Shown here: positions 24,317 through 32,402 of the stretch, piece after piece
Layout: every line of letters starts with the position of its first letter
Numbering within the stretch: the first letter of the stretch is position 1
Virus record (IMG/VR): IMGVR_UViG_3300031521_000024
Location: 49,176-113,175 of that record
DNA: 64,000 bases
Source: a virus
Strand: one strand, 5' to 3'
The notes under the pieces: model-generated
Seen by the model: the letters and a program-made list of their open reading frames with translations, nothing else
The model's database searches: none
Told to the model about the DNA's origin: nothing
Made by a program: the position numbers and the translations under genes

Positions 24317-24974
24317 ATAAATTAAATTTGTTGATAGATTTTTTTATCTTTAAATAATCTTCAACTTCTTTTTTACTTTTAGAATATAATTTAATATCTT
24401 TAATTCTAAATTCATGTTTTCCTAAATCTTTAATAATAGGATTTGTATCATTATAAAACTGATTTATTTCTCCTATCATTTCTTTAGGTATATCTCTATA
24501 TTCAATTACATATGCATTTTTCTCGTTTTGGCTAGTAACTCTTCCAATGTTATTATTTATATACTCATCAAAAATATTGTCATCATCACTATATTTATTA
24601 CTTTTTATTTCGCACAATACATAATCTCCTATCATTGGTTCATCTGGAATCTTCCATTCAGATTTCAATGTAAACATATATGCTTTTTTCATAGTTATTA
24701 TTTCATCAGTTTTAATATCTTGAACATCTACATAAGCATTATATAATAAATTAGTTGTTACATTCCTATAACCTCTTCCACTCCAATATATTTGTATAAC
24801 TTTATATTCTCTACCATATTTAATTTCTTTTTCATTACCATATTCTAATTCACCATCCTGAGTTATTCTACCTGTATAGTCACGATATGCGTCGAATTTT
24901 GTAGAACAAATCACAATATCATTTAATGAATAAACAATATAATCATTACTTTCAAATTTTTTTATATATTTCAT
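24315..24974 (-). CDS. A-tag family protein, two barrel modules fused (219 aa)
   Basis: N-tag MKYIKKFE, C-tag INKFNL. Residues 10-115 form one barrel-like module (LNDIVICSTKFDAYRDYTG...); residues about 120-215 are a second module of the SH3-like subfamily (MIGDYVLCEI, NNNIGRVTS, IEYRDIPKEMI). A fusion of two cassettes under one pair of tags. Last gene of the 29.3-24.3 kb array. Confidence 0.84.
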   Translation of the reverse strand: MKYIKKFESNDYIVYSLNDIVICSTKFDAYRDYTGRITQDGELEYGNEKEIKYGREYKVIQIYWSGRGYRNVTTNLLYNAYVDVQDIKTDEIITMKKAYMFTLKSEWKIPDEPMIGDYVLCEIKSNKYSDDDNIFDEYINNNIGRVTSQNEKNAYVIEYRDIPKEMIGEINQFYNDTNPIIKDLGKHEFRIKDIKLYSKSKKEVEDYLKIKKSINKFNL

Positions 24975-24977
24975 ATT

Positions 24978-25166
24978 TTAAAATTTTGTTTGAAATGATA
25001 CCATATCTTTAGTTTTATTAGACATTACATCAACTGGTTCAAGTGTTCCTCCACCATTTTTCTTTTTCTTTTTCTTTTTCTCCTCATTTTTATATGATTT
25101 GTGTTGTGGTTTATATGGCACATATTCAACTCCAACGTATTCTTCAAAAGTTTTTAAGTTTTTCAT
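24978..25166 (-). CDS. small A-tag protein with poly-Lys/Gly linker (62 aa)
   Basis: N-tag MKNLKTFE; ends FQTKF, a shortened C-tag. Between them are a Lys run of about nine residues and GGG. It appears to lack any folded domain, so it is almost tags plus linker. Confidence 0.72.
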   Translation of the reverse strand: MKNLKTFEEYVGVEYVPYKPQHKSYKNEEKKKKKKKNGGGTLEPVDVMSNKTKDMVSFQTKF

Positions 25167-25615
25167 ATATTAAATTTATTTGTATTGTATTTTAATTCAA
25201 AATCATTTTTTGATATTTTTTTAATTAATATATTAATATCTTCATTTATAATATATCTTGAAAATTTTATGAAATCGTCAATTATTTTCAATCCTTCTAT
25301 TTCTTTAAAATAATCAATAACAAAATTTGACAACGAATCATAGTCATCAATTATCTTAATACTTATAATATAACTAGTTGTAGAATAATCTATATTTTGA
25401 GTTAACTCTATTTCAAATAAATCTTGAAATCTTGAGCAACCATATTCATCAGTTATTAAATTTATTGATCTACAACGTAATGTATATTCTTTAATTTTAT
25501 TATATTCATTATATATAGTTGAACATCTTACTCCAATATCGCTGAACATTTTTGATAAATGTTCTATTAAATTTTTAAGTTCAGTTATATTTTCATACAA
25601 CTTTAAATATTTCAT
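25163..25615 (-). CDS. A-tag family protein, subfamily 2 (150 aa)
   Basis: N-tag MKYLKLYE, C-tag TNKFNI. Contains ELKNLIEHLSKMFSDIGVRC and YFKEIEGLKIIDDFIKFSRY, matching the genes at 27761 and 28189 (helix, strand with Cys/Tyr, TIKG-like segment, final D-I-x-x-x-I-x-x-I). No known domain. Confidence 0.82.
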   Translation of the reverse strand: MKYLKLYENITELKNLIEHLSKMFSDIGVRCSTIYNEYNKIKEYTLRCRSINLITDEYGCSRFQDLFEIELTQNIDYSTTSYIISIKIIDDYDSLSNFVIDYFKEIEGLKIIDDFIKFSRYIINEDINILIKKISKNDFELKYNTNKFNI

Positions 25616-25914
25616 ATATTGAATTTTTTTGCATTATATTCTGTTTCAGATATAAAAACAGATGGATGCCAATTTACTGTTTCTTTTCCAGTTTCTACAT
25701 TAACTACATTAACTTTATTTAAATTAATTTCTTTTACAATATATTTTTCTCCTTTTGTTATTAAATCAAGTAACATAGGATTGAATTTTTCATTATCTTT
25801 ATTATGCATAGATGGTAAGCCTTTAACAGTTTCTACACAAATAACAGTATCTCCTACTTTATATTTGTATTTTTTATCTATATCAATTTCCTCATATGAT
25901 TTTAAAAATTTCAT
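25612..25914 (-). CDS. A-tag family protein, SH3-like (100 aa)
   Basis: Start chosen at 25914 (MKFLKSYE), which gives the family N-tag and leaves one base to the upstream stop; the longer frame would run far into that gene. C-tag AKKFNI. The middle has YKVGDTVICVETVKG and GEKYIVKEINLNKVNVVNVE, a small barrel. Confidence 0.8.
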   Translation of the reverse strand: MKFLKSYEEIDIDKKYKYKVGDTVICVETVKGLPSMHNKDNEKFNPMLLDLITKGEKYIVKEINLNKVNVVNVETGKETVNWHPSVFISETEYNAKKFNI

Positions 25915-25915
25915 A

Positions 25916-26314
25916 TTATATGTTGAATTTTTTAGTTCTAATATAAAATAAAATATTTTCATCTTCAATATTTACATTATAAAAATTTATTGTGACTCCT
26001 TTTACGTTTTGATCATTAGATGCTTTTAAATATCCATAACTAAAAACATAGTTACCTATTCTTAATGCAAAATCATCACCTTTATTAATATAAAATTCAT
26101 CCTGTACAATTTTTTCACGCATTTCTATATTATCAGATTTTTTATAATAATGTTCATTTTGAGTTTCTGAAATAATAAATCCAATTGCATCAGAATTATC
26201 TTTCAAATCAATTAATTTTTGAATTGATTTGAACATACCAAAAAAATCACAGAATCCAAAAAGATCAATTGATATTACTTGTTCTGTTGATTCATATTTT
26301 TTTAAATATTTCAT
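25916..26314 (-). CDS. A-tag family protein, unknown middle (132 aa)
   Basis: N-tag MKYLKKYE, C-tag TKKFNI. Contains SIDLFGFCDFFGMFKSIQ and a beta-rich second half (GDDFALRIGNYVFSYGYLKA). Not similar to the other members. Confidence 0.81.
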   Translation of the reverse strand: MKYLKKYESTEQVISIDLFGFCDFFGMFKSIQKLIDLKDNSDAIGFIISETQNEHYYKKSDNIEMREKIVQDEFYINKGDDFALRIGNYVFSYGYLKASNDQNVKGVTINFYNVNIEDENILFYIRTKKFNI

Positions 26315-26683
26315 TTATATATTGTATTTGTTTGATTTTGATTTCATTTTATAATCTTCTATGTGAGGAATTACTATATGACTAGCTATATATGTTTCAC
26401 TAAATGAAATATCACCTACTTGTCCATGATCACCTTTTGTAACTTCATCAATTTCCTCAATTGTTATTTCATTATTTTCTAACGCTTTTAATAATGATTC
26501 ACCATTTTTTATATATTTACTTGATAATAATTCTCTACCACCGAATTGTTCTATCCAGTTAAATGCTGTTTGAAATTCATTATGTCCTAATGAATCATCC
26601 AAATTAGAATTAGGATGATTTTCACTATCAGCCCAATCTTTTATTCTGGTACTATAATCAGTAAATTCTTTTAGATATTTCAT
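26315..26683 (-). CDS. A-tag family protein, helical (122 aa)
   Basis: N-tag MKYLKEFT, C-tag SNKYNI. Helical, with FQTAFNWIEQFGGRELL and NNEITIEEIDEVTKGDHGQV. No known domain; the acidic middle is unique in the window. Confidence 0.8.
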   Translation of the reverse strand: MKYLKEFTDYSTRIKDWADSENHPNSNLDDSLGHNEFQTAFNWIEQFGGRELLSSKYIKNGESLLKALENNEITIEEIDEVTKGDHGQVGDISFSETYIASHIVIPHIEDYKMKSKSNKYNI

Positions 26684-26698
26684 CTTAATTTTTTGTTT

Positions 26699-27025
26699 TT
26701 ATATATTAAATTTATTTGTTATATTATATAATTTATATTTTTTTATTTCTTCTTTTGTTGCTAATCTGATATTCTCTGGATAAAAATCATGAATATCATT
26801 TTTAAATACCCATTTTAAATCTGAAGGAATATTTGTATATTTTACATTATATGCAGTATATGGTTTATCATTATATCCAAAGTTTTTGCTTATGCCAATA
26901 ATTTGACCTATGTTATTTTCCAAGAAATTCTTAATATCAGGCTTAAATGGAACATATTCTGATATTACATATTGTCCTACTTTAAAAACTTTTTTTCTAC
27001 TTTCAAATGTTTTAATGTATTTCAT
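26699..27025 (-). CDS. A-tag family protein, SH3-like subfamily (108 aa)
   Basis: N-tag MKYIKTFE, C-tag TNKFNI. Landmarks: KVGQYVISEYVPFKP, ENNIGQIIGISKN, VKYTNIPSDLKWVF. The four-base ATGA overlap with the next array gene preserves the junction repeat. Confidence 0.82.
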   Translation of the reverse strand: MKYIKTFESRKKVFKVGQYVISEYVPFKPDIKNFLENNIGQIIGISKNFGYNDKPYTAYNVKYTNIPSDLKWVFKNDIHDFYPENIRLATKEEIKKYKLYNITNKFNI

Positions 27026-27342
27026 ATATTAAATTTATTTGCCTTTAGTTTCATATTAAAAAATTCAATCTCTTCTGGAGTCATTAGTCTTTCTATCTCA
27101 TCAAATTTAATGAATAATCCTTCATCATCTTCTCCAGGGGTATATGTTTTAACAATATAAGGGTATGGAAGATCATCATAATATTCTCTATTGGTGACAA
27201 TTCCAAATTTGTTAGGTAATTCATCTATTTTATTATCTATTTTATTATTTTTTGTGAATTTTTCTATATCTAATACAACATAATCTCCATCATTATATTT
27301 TAATGGCTCAAATTGTTTTTCAAATGTTTTTATATACTTCAT
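27022..27342 (-). CDS. A-tag family protein, SH3-like (106 aa)
   Basis: N-tag MKYIKTFE, C-tag ANKFNI. Contains NDGDYVVLDIEKF, NKFGIVTNREYYD and LFIKFDEIERLMTPEEIEFF. The closing PEEIEFFNMKLKANKFNI resembles the ends of the genes at 8098 and 23671. Confidence 0.82.
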   Translation of the reverse strand: MKYIKTFEKQFEPLKYNDGDYVVLDIEKFTKNNKIDNKIDELPNKFGIVTNREYYDDLPYPYIVKTYTPGEDDEGLFIKFDEIERLMTPEEIEFFNMKLKANKFNI

Positions 27343-27764
27343 ACATTAAATTTATTTGTATTATCAAGAAATATTTTTTCAGAATCATCAAGAACTAATT
27401 TATTGATATCTATTTTTAGCTCACCTTTGAAATCATAAATATTTGCGTTTAACTGATTTTTATATATTCTGAATTTATCATCTTCATTATGTAATATCGA
27501 ATAAGAAAATCCAAACAAACTAAAATATAAATATACTCCTATAATATCATCATTAATATCATCATTAATATCTTTATCTCTAAATATTCTATTTATTGTT
27601 CTATTTAATTCTATCTCATGATCATTACTAGGAAAATATTTCTTAAATTTTGAAATAACTGACATTATATTAGAAACATCTCCATAAATTATCCAATATG
27701 ATCCTGCTATAATTTCAATGTCATCAGAATTAGTTATTTTTTCGTATTTCTTTATATATTTCAT
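27339..27764 (-). CDS. A-tag family protein, unknown middle (141 aa)
   Basis: N-tag MKYIKKYE, C-tag TNKFNV. The middle has SYWIIYGDVSNIMSVISKF and an aromatic strand (YLYFSLFGFSYSILHNED). No match recognised. Confidence 0.81.
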   Translation of the reverse strand: MKYIKKYEKITNSDDIEIIAGSYWIIYGDVSNIMSVISKFKKYFPSNDHEIELNRTINRIFRDKDINDDINDDIIGVYLYFSLFGFSYSILHNEDDKFRIYKNQLNANIYDFKGELKIDINKLVLDDSEKIFLDNTNKFNV

Positions 27765-28189
27765 ATGTTAAATTTATTTACATCAGTAATCAAATTATAT
27801 TTAGAGTCAAAATCTTCATTTGATATTTGATTAATAATATCATCAATATTACCAATTATATCATATACTATTTTAGTTGTACTTTCAAAATTATACTTTA
27901 ATCCTTTTATAGTTTTGAAATATTGTAACATATATTTATAGAAAATTTCATTTTTAAATATATGAATAGATAAGTGCTTACCAAGAATTGTATCAACTGA
28001 TATATCAAATAATGCTTCACCAGAAGTAGAAAATTCAGTTTCATATTTTCTATTGTCATAATAATTTGAATATTCTATACCATAATAAGAAAAAATCTTT
28101 GTTAAATGACTAATTAATTTTTTAACATCGGTTACATCACTATCATCAAAAAAATCAGTTATTTTTTCAAATGTTTTTATATGCTTCAT
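27761..28189 (-). CDS. A-tag family protein, subfamily 2 (142 aa)
   Basis: N-tag MKHIKTFE, C-tag VNKFNI. Contains DVKKLISHLTKIFSYYGIEY and QYFKTIKGLKYNFESTTKIV, closely paralleling the genes at 25163 and 28189. Confidence 0.83.
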   Translation of the reverse strand: MKHIKTFEKITDFFDDSDVTDVKKLISHLTKIFSYYGIEYSNYYDNRKYETEFSTSGEALFDISVDTILGKHLSIHIFKNEIFYKYMLQYFKTIKGLKYNFESTTKIVYDIIGNIDDIINQISNEDFDSKYNLITDVNKFNI

Positions 28190-28626
28190 TATACATTATA
28201 TTTTTTTGCACTAGCAAACATAGTCAATTTATCTTTATCTATTTGATCAATAACGTCATTAATATCTCCTGTAATATAAAATTCATATTCATCTAATATT
28301 TGTTTATTAAATCTAATTCCTTTTATTGTTTTTAAATACTCAGGAATTTCTGATACCATAATATTATTACTATTATTAAAAGAATCTAATACTATATATT
28401 CATCATCTCCTGTCATTATAGAAAATAATATTTTATCTGTATTCTTAACATAAAATGAAAACATGACATCATCTCCTTCACTCATATCAGAACACTCGTA
28501 TCCAAATTGAGTTATAAAATTTCTAATGAATTTTGCAAATATAGGTAATTTATTTTTAAATTCTTCTAGATCTTCTTCAGTATAATATTCTTCTTCGAAT
28601 ATTTTATAATCTTTAATGTATTTCAT
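28189..28626 (-). CDS. A-tag family protein, subfamily 2 (145 aa)
   Basis: N-terminus MKYIKDYKIFEE (tag extended by three residues), C-tag AKKYNV. Contains FIRNFITQFGYECSDMSEGD and EYLKTIKGIRFNKQ. Shares the TIKG segment with 27761. Confidence 0.82.
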   Translation of the reverse strand: MKYIKDYKIFEEEYYTEEDLEEFKNKLPIFAKFIRNFITQFGYECSDMSEGDDVMFSFYVKNTDKILFSIMTGDDEYIVLDSFNNSNNIMVSEIPEYLKTIKGIRFNKQILDEYEFYITGDINDVIDQIDKDKLTMFASAKKYNV

Positions 28627-28955
28627 ATATTATATTTATTTGTCATCAATACTTTTTCTAAATCTTCTTTATTTTTAGACCAATATTTTATATCTTCAAT
28701 ATTTAATGATATCGCTTCTTCATCATATATCTTAAATTTATAAAAATCTAACTCTTTTGGTATATTATCATATATTATTGTATATGATAAATCATCTGCA
28801 TATAAAGGTTTAAATATATTATATAATTTACCAATTCTATTTTTAGTGAATTCATTTAAATCAGTAAGAAAATCATTTGATTCTGCTATCACATAATCAC
28901 CAACTTCTGGATCATTCACATTCATTTTTTCATATATTCTAAATTTTGTAATCAT
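28623..28955 (-). CDS. A-tag family protein, SH3-like subfamily (110 aa)
   Basis: N-terminus MITKFRIYE, C-tag TNKYNI. Landmarks: EVGDYVIAESNDF, KNRIGKLYNIFKP, IIYDNIPKELDFY, then IKYWSKNKEDLEKVL. Pairs closely with the next gene upstream. Confidence 0.82.
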   Translation of the reverse strand: MITKFRIYEKMNVNDPEVGDYVIAESNDFLTDLNEFTKNRIGKLYNIFKPLYADDLSYTIIYDNIPKELDFYKFKIYDEEAISLNIEDIKYWSKNKEDLEKVLMTNKYNI

Positions 28956-29284
28956 AAGTTAAATTTATTTGCTTGTAAAATAGTTTCTAATTCTTCTTTG
29001 TTTTTAGTCCATTTTATCAAATCCTCTTTTTTGAATCTAAAAGATGTATCATTATTCATAGACTTATATAATTTTAACTCATCTGGTATATTATTATATT
29101 TTACTAAAAAAGATGTTTCATCGTATTTATCAGTTTCAATTTTAATTAATTCTCCTATATTATTTGTAGCAAAAATATTAGCAGGATGTTCATCCTCAGC
29201 ATGTTTCCATTTTGCAAATATGTAATCACCAACTTCTGGTTCAATTGAATTTTCATATTCCTCATACAATTTTAAATGTGTCAC
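28952..29284 (-). CDS. A-tag family protein, SH3-like subfamily (110 aa)
   Basis: N-terminus MTHLKLYE, C-tag ANKFNL. Landmarks: EVGDYIFAKWKHAED, TNNIGELIKIETD, VKYNNIPDELKLY, LIKWTKNKEELETIL. Near-identical layout to 28623 indicates recent duplication. Overlaps the Nudix stop by four bases, so this array is read from the Nudix transcript. Confidence 0.84.
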   Translation of the reverse strand: MTHLKLYEEYENSIEPEVGDYIFAKWKHAEDEHPANIFATNNIGELIKIETDKYDETSFLVKYNNIPDELKLYKSMNNDTSFRFKKEDLIKWTKNKEELETILQANKFNL

Positions 29285-29865
29285 ATTGATTCAATTCTTT
29301 TTAATAATTTTGTTATTAGACATTTAGTAACTAAATCATTATTTACTATTTGATTAACATCTGCAATGGAAACTCTTATACATTTAGACAATTTTTCGTT
29401 TTTTGAGCCATCTGTTGGAGGCTTCATTTGACGGTAAGTATTTACTGGCAATTCTAAAAAACATATATATAACTGATTTGTACTATACTTGTCAGTGAAG
29501 AAAGGTCCTTCAATTTCAAATGGATATAAATTATTTAATACTATTCCACCTTCTTCATATAATTCTCTTCTTATTGTTTGCTCTGGTGTTTCACTTTTTT
29601 CTATACCTCCAGTTATTACTGTTAAATAATTTGTAACATTTCTTAGATTTGGCGCTTCTCTATTTTTATATTGATATGCAGGAAGATATTCTAATCTCAT
29701 AAGAAATGTTGCCTCATCCCTAAAATATGGTAATATAGCAACACAATCATGTCCTTTTAGTATTTCAGTTTCTTTATATTCAACCACATCTAAATATTTA
29801 CCATTAAATAAAATTTCTTCATCTGGTATAACTGGCTTATCTTTTATCTGTGTAAATTTTTCCAT
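29281..29865 (-). CDS. Nudix hydrolase, ADP-ribose pyrophosphatase-like (194 aa)
   Basis: A complete Nudix box runs from Gly86 to Ile108 (G-x5-E-x7-R-E-L-x-E-E-x-G-I), preceded by a beta-rich N-terminal domain as in ADP-ribose/NDP-sugar pyrophosphatases. An in-frame longer start exists, but ATG at 29865 (MEKFTQIKDK) is the natural start; the upstream extension is hydrophobic and lies in the divergent promoter region. Together with the PARG-like gene it hints at ADP-ribose metabolism; substrate unproven. It heads the leftward tagged-gene array. Confidence 0.92.
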   Translation of the reverse strand: MEKFTQIKDKPVIPDEEILFNGKYLDVVEYKETEILKGHDCVAILPYFRDEATFLMRLEYLPAYQYKNREAPNLRNVTNYLTVITGGIEKSETPEQTIRRELYEEGGIVLNNLYPFEIEGPFFTDKYSTNQLYICFLELPVNTYRQMKPPTDGSKNEKLSKCIRVSIADVNQIVNNDLVTKCLITKLLKRIESM

Positions 29866-29941
29866 TAAAATTCTTTTTTCTTTATATATTAAAAAACTAA
29901 AATCTTTTTTTAATCTATAAAAATAAAAATAATTTTTTAAA

Positions 29942-30415
29942 ATGAATACTGACATATCAATAAACAATATCAAATTAACAACAAAATTAGAAAGATATGC
30001 AAAAACTATGAATGATAATTTTAATTTGATTCAATATGGATTATCTCAATTAGATTATTGTAATATGATACAATTTTTTAATTATGTAATAATTATGGGA
30101 GATATTGGATCTATTAATTATTCAAAATATTTATTAACTATAACAGAAGAATCAAAAAAAGGAAAAATTAGCGAAAAATTAGAAGAATATGCAAATTATA
30201 TGAATAACTGTATAGAAAACAACTTTGAAAATTTTTCAGAATCAAAATATAATGAATATTTATATGACATAAAATACATTATTTTGAATAAATCTGATTA
30301 TTATAATAGTATAGTAGAATATGCTGAATATCTATTGAAAAACAATAAAATCAGTACCAATATAAGAAAATACAAATTAACAAAAATAAATAATATTAAT
30401 GAATCCAACAATTAA
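29942..30415 (+). CDS. helical protein with B-tail (157 aa)
   Basis: Mostly helical, with two similar segments: K-L-E-R-Y-A-K-T-M-N-D-N-F and K-L-E-E-Y-A-N-Y-M-N-N-C, plus YNSIVEYAEYLLKNN, suggesting helical repeats of about 60 residues. Ends IRKYKLTKINNINESNN (B-tail core RKYKLTKIN). First gene of the long rightward operon 29.9-36.7 kb. Confidence 0.74.
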   Translation: MNTDISINNIKLTTKLERYAKTMNDNFNLIQYGLSQLDYCNMIQFFNYVIIMGDIGSINYSKYLLTITEESKKGKISEKLEEYANYMNNCIENNFENFSESKYNEYLYDIKYIILNKSDYYNSIVEYAEYLLKNNKISTNIRKYKLTKINNINESNN

Positions 30416-31247
30416 TATATTAGAATTAGATAATGACATGTTCACAATATCACCTGTTAATGAATTAAGGTGTCAAATAAGTTATATGAGTTACAATTCA
30501 AATGCAACTCAACATATTATTCCAAGTTCCAATACATATCCATCACAATTATCTATTAATTTGAACAGTAAAATTATAAGTCTTAAAAGAATTAGTTTTT
30601 CAATAAATAGAAATTATACAGAAGATCAAATAAATAGTTATGTGAAATCTATTGTAAAAACTGAGTTAAGAAGTAAATTCATTCCTATAATTTTAGAATT
30701 AGGAAATAAAAATATATTTAATATAAACTCAGATACAAAAAAAATAGACAATTTTGATATTATTATAGATAAAATAGAAAAAAAACATAGTCAAGAAATA
30801 GGCAATAAAAAAAATGATAAAATAAGAAATGATATTTGTAGTAAAATTAATATTTCTAGTAGTTATATAGCAATTAACGGTAGAATTGGTCCAGCAAATT
30901 TTTATTTATCAAACAGTAAAACTCATAATTTTTTAAATAAATATCTATATGATGGTAATAAAGTTAAATATGAAATAGATAATTCAATTAAAGAAAGTTG
31001 TATCATTATAGGGAGAAAGAATACAATTGACAATAATGGAGTTCATTGTTTTATATATTCAGATAATAAAAAAAATATAATATTTGATAAAACTGAAACT
31101 CCATATAGCACAGATTATTCTTTTTATTATTCTATTGAATCGATTGGAAGTTCTTCAGAAAATCAATATTTATCACTTCACACAAAAAGTATATCTCAAT
31201 ATCGGCTTGAAAAGATTAAAAAAATAAATGAAAGTATATATGAATAA
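30399..31247 (+). CDS. hypothetical protein with B-tail, possibly capsid-fold-like (282 aa)
   Basis: Contains YIAINGRIGPANFYLSNSKT at about residues 157-176 and a helical LKRISFSINRNYTEDQI region before it. The G-R-x-G-x-x-N-F pattern after a long helical domain vaguely recalls T4 gp23-type capsid proteins, but length and context do not fit a working capsid protein. Ends YRLEKIKKINESIYE (B-tail). Overlaps both neighbours slightly. Function uncertain. Confidence 0.7.
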   Translation: MNPTINILELDNDMFTISPVNELRCQISYMSYNSNATQHIIPSSNTYPSQLSINLNSKIISLKRISFSINRNYTEDQINSYVKSIVKTELRSKFIPIILELGNKNIFNINSDTKKIDNFDIIIDKIEKKHSQEIGNKKNDKIRNDICSKINISSSYIAINGRIGPANFYLSNSKTHNFLNKYLYDGNKVKYEIDNSIKESCIIIGRKNTIDNNGVHCFIYSDNKKNIIFDKTETPYSTDYSFYYSIESIGSSSENQYLSLHTKSISQYRLEKIKKINESIYE

Positions 31248-31644
31248 TTTTGAAATTCCAACCAACTTAGAAGAAACATATAAAGTTATTGATGATTTAG
31301 AAATTACTGGAAAATCTGAATGGCTAAGTAAAAATGAAGAAGATTCCATTTCAATTTCACATATGGGATTAGGAATTTGGATACGAAATAATTTTAAATT
31401 ATGGGAAGATAAAAATGAGTTGAAAAATTGGTTTATTGACAATTATTTTATTGATCATCCTGATGACATATCATGTATTATATTATTATATTATCATCAA
31501 AAAAAGAATAATCATAAAATTGAATTACAAAAAACATTGAATATATTTCATAAGCATTGGGAAAGATGGGATCCAAAATATAACAAAAAAATAAGAAAAT
31601 TTAAATTAAGAAAAATTAATAAATCATATGGAGAAAGATTATAA
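31240..31644 (+). CDS. DUF6794-like protein with B-tail (134 aa)
   Basis: The motif LGIWIRNNFKLW followed by HPDDISCIILLYYH is characteristic of a family of small proteins annotated as DUF6794 (name from memory). Start at 31240 overlaps the preceding stop; an ATG four codons upstream is also possible. Ends KIRKFKLRKINKSYGERL (core RKFKLRKIN). Function of the family is unknown to me. Confidence 0.75.
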   Translation: MNNFEIPTNLEETYKVIDDLEITGKSEWLSKNEEDSISISHMGLGIWIRNNFKLWEDKNELKNWFIDNYFIDHPDDISCIILLYYHQKKNNHKIELQKTLNIFHKHWERWDPKYNKKIRKFKLRKINKSYGERL

Positions 31645-32107
31645 AATTCATATTGTAGAAAATAATTTTTCCATTATAATAGAAAACAAAGAATATTATA
31701 TTTATGAATCTTACATATTAAACGGTTCTGGATATACATTTAGAATATATAATAATTCTAAATGTAGAAAGGGTAGAGAAAATTGTTATGGTATAGATGC
31801 AAATAATAATAAAATTGTTATTGTTGGTAAAAAATATAATTATTTATTAATTAAGAAAAAAGATAGTTTTGAATATGATATCAATACTTACACAAAAGAC
31901 ATATTAAGACTTGAAATACTTTATTATAAAGGTACAATCAATCCATACACATTTAAATGTATATTTTTTAATGATGAGAAACTTGCTACTTATGCATCAG
32001 ATATAAATAATCCAGATAAGTTGTTTTTAAATGAGATTGAATTACGTAAAAAAATTATTAGAAAGAAAAAAATAGATAACTTAAACTATGAATCTGATAG
32101 AATTTAA
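31628..32107 (+). CDS. hypothetical protein with B-tail (159 aa)
   Basis: Beta-rich first two thirds (FSIIIENKEYYIYESYILNG; KIVIVGKKYNYLLIKKKD) and C-terminal ELRKKIIRKKKIDNLNYESD (core RKKKIDNLN). It overlaps neighbours by 17-20 bases on both sides. Confidence 0.72.
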   Translation: MEKDYKIHIVENNFSIIIENKEYYIYESYILNGSGYTFRIYNNSKCRKGRENCYGIDANNNKIVIVGKKYNYLLIKKKDSFEYDINTYTKDILRLEILYYKGTINPYTFKCIFFNDEKLATYASDINNPDKLFLNEIELRKKIIRKKKIDNLNYESDRI

Positions 32108-32402
32108 AATAATTAAATGTTCAGGAAATGAATTATGGTGGTATCATAGTTTGGTAGGAAAATACATTACAATTGATTTAGATACAAGTTCTTTTAATAA
32201 TGAGGTATGGTATGAAAAAAATATTGCAAAAAAATATGATTGTTTATGCTTTGATATTATAGATGATTTTTATTTGAAAATATATCACAAACACAATAGA
32301 GTTAAATATCATAAAGATAATACTATGTCTATAATATTATTAGAAGATATAAATTATTATAAACAAATTAGAAAGAAAAAATTAATTAGAATAAATGAAT
32401 AA
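32088..32402 (+). CDS. small B-tail protein (104 aa)
   Basis: Core with WWYHSLVGKYITIDLDTSS and a C-terminal YYKQIRKKKLIRINE, the cleanest example of the B-tail (RKKKLIRIN then E and stop). The stop overlaps the glycosyltransferase start. Confidence 0.74.
   Translation: MNLIEFKIIKCSGNELWWYHSLVGKYITIDLDTSSFNNEVWYEKNIAKKYDCLCFDIIDDFYLKIYHKHNRVKYHKDNTMSIILLEDINYYKQIRKKKLIRINE

Noticed and set aside
24978-25166. The small Lys-rich tagged gene as a frameshifted remnant of a longer gene.
   Set aside because: Start, stop and overlaps are intact and the poly-Lys/Gly run is in frame; no neighbouring frame continues it.
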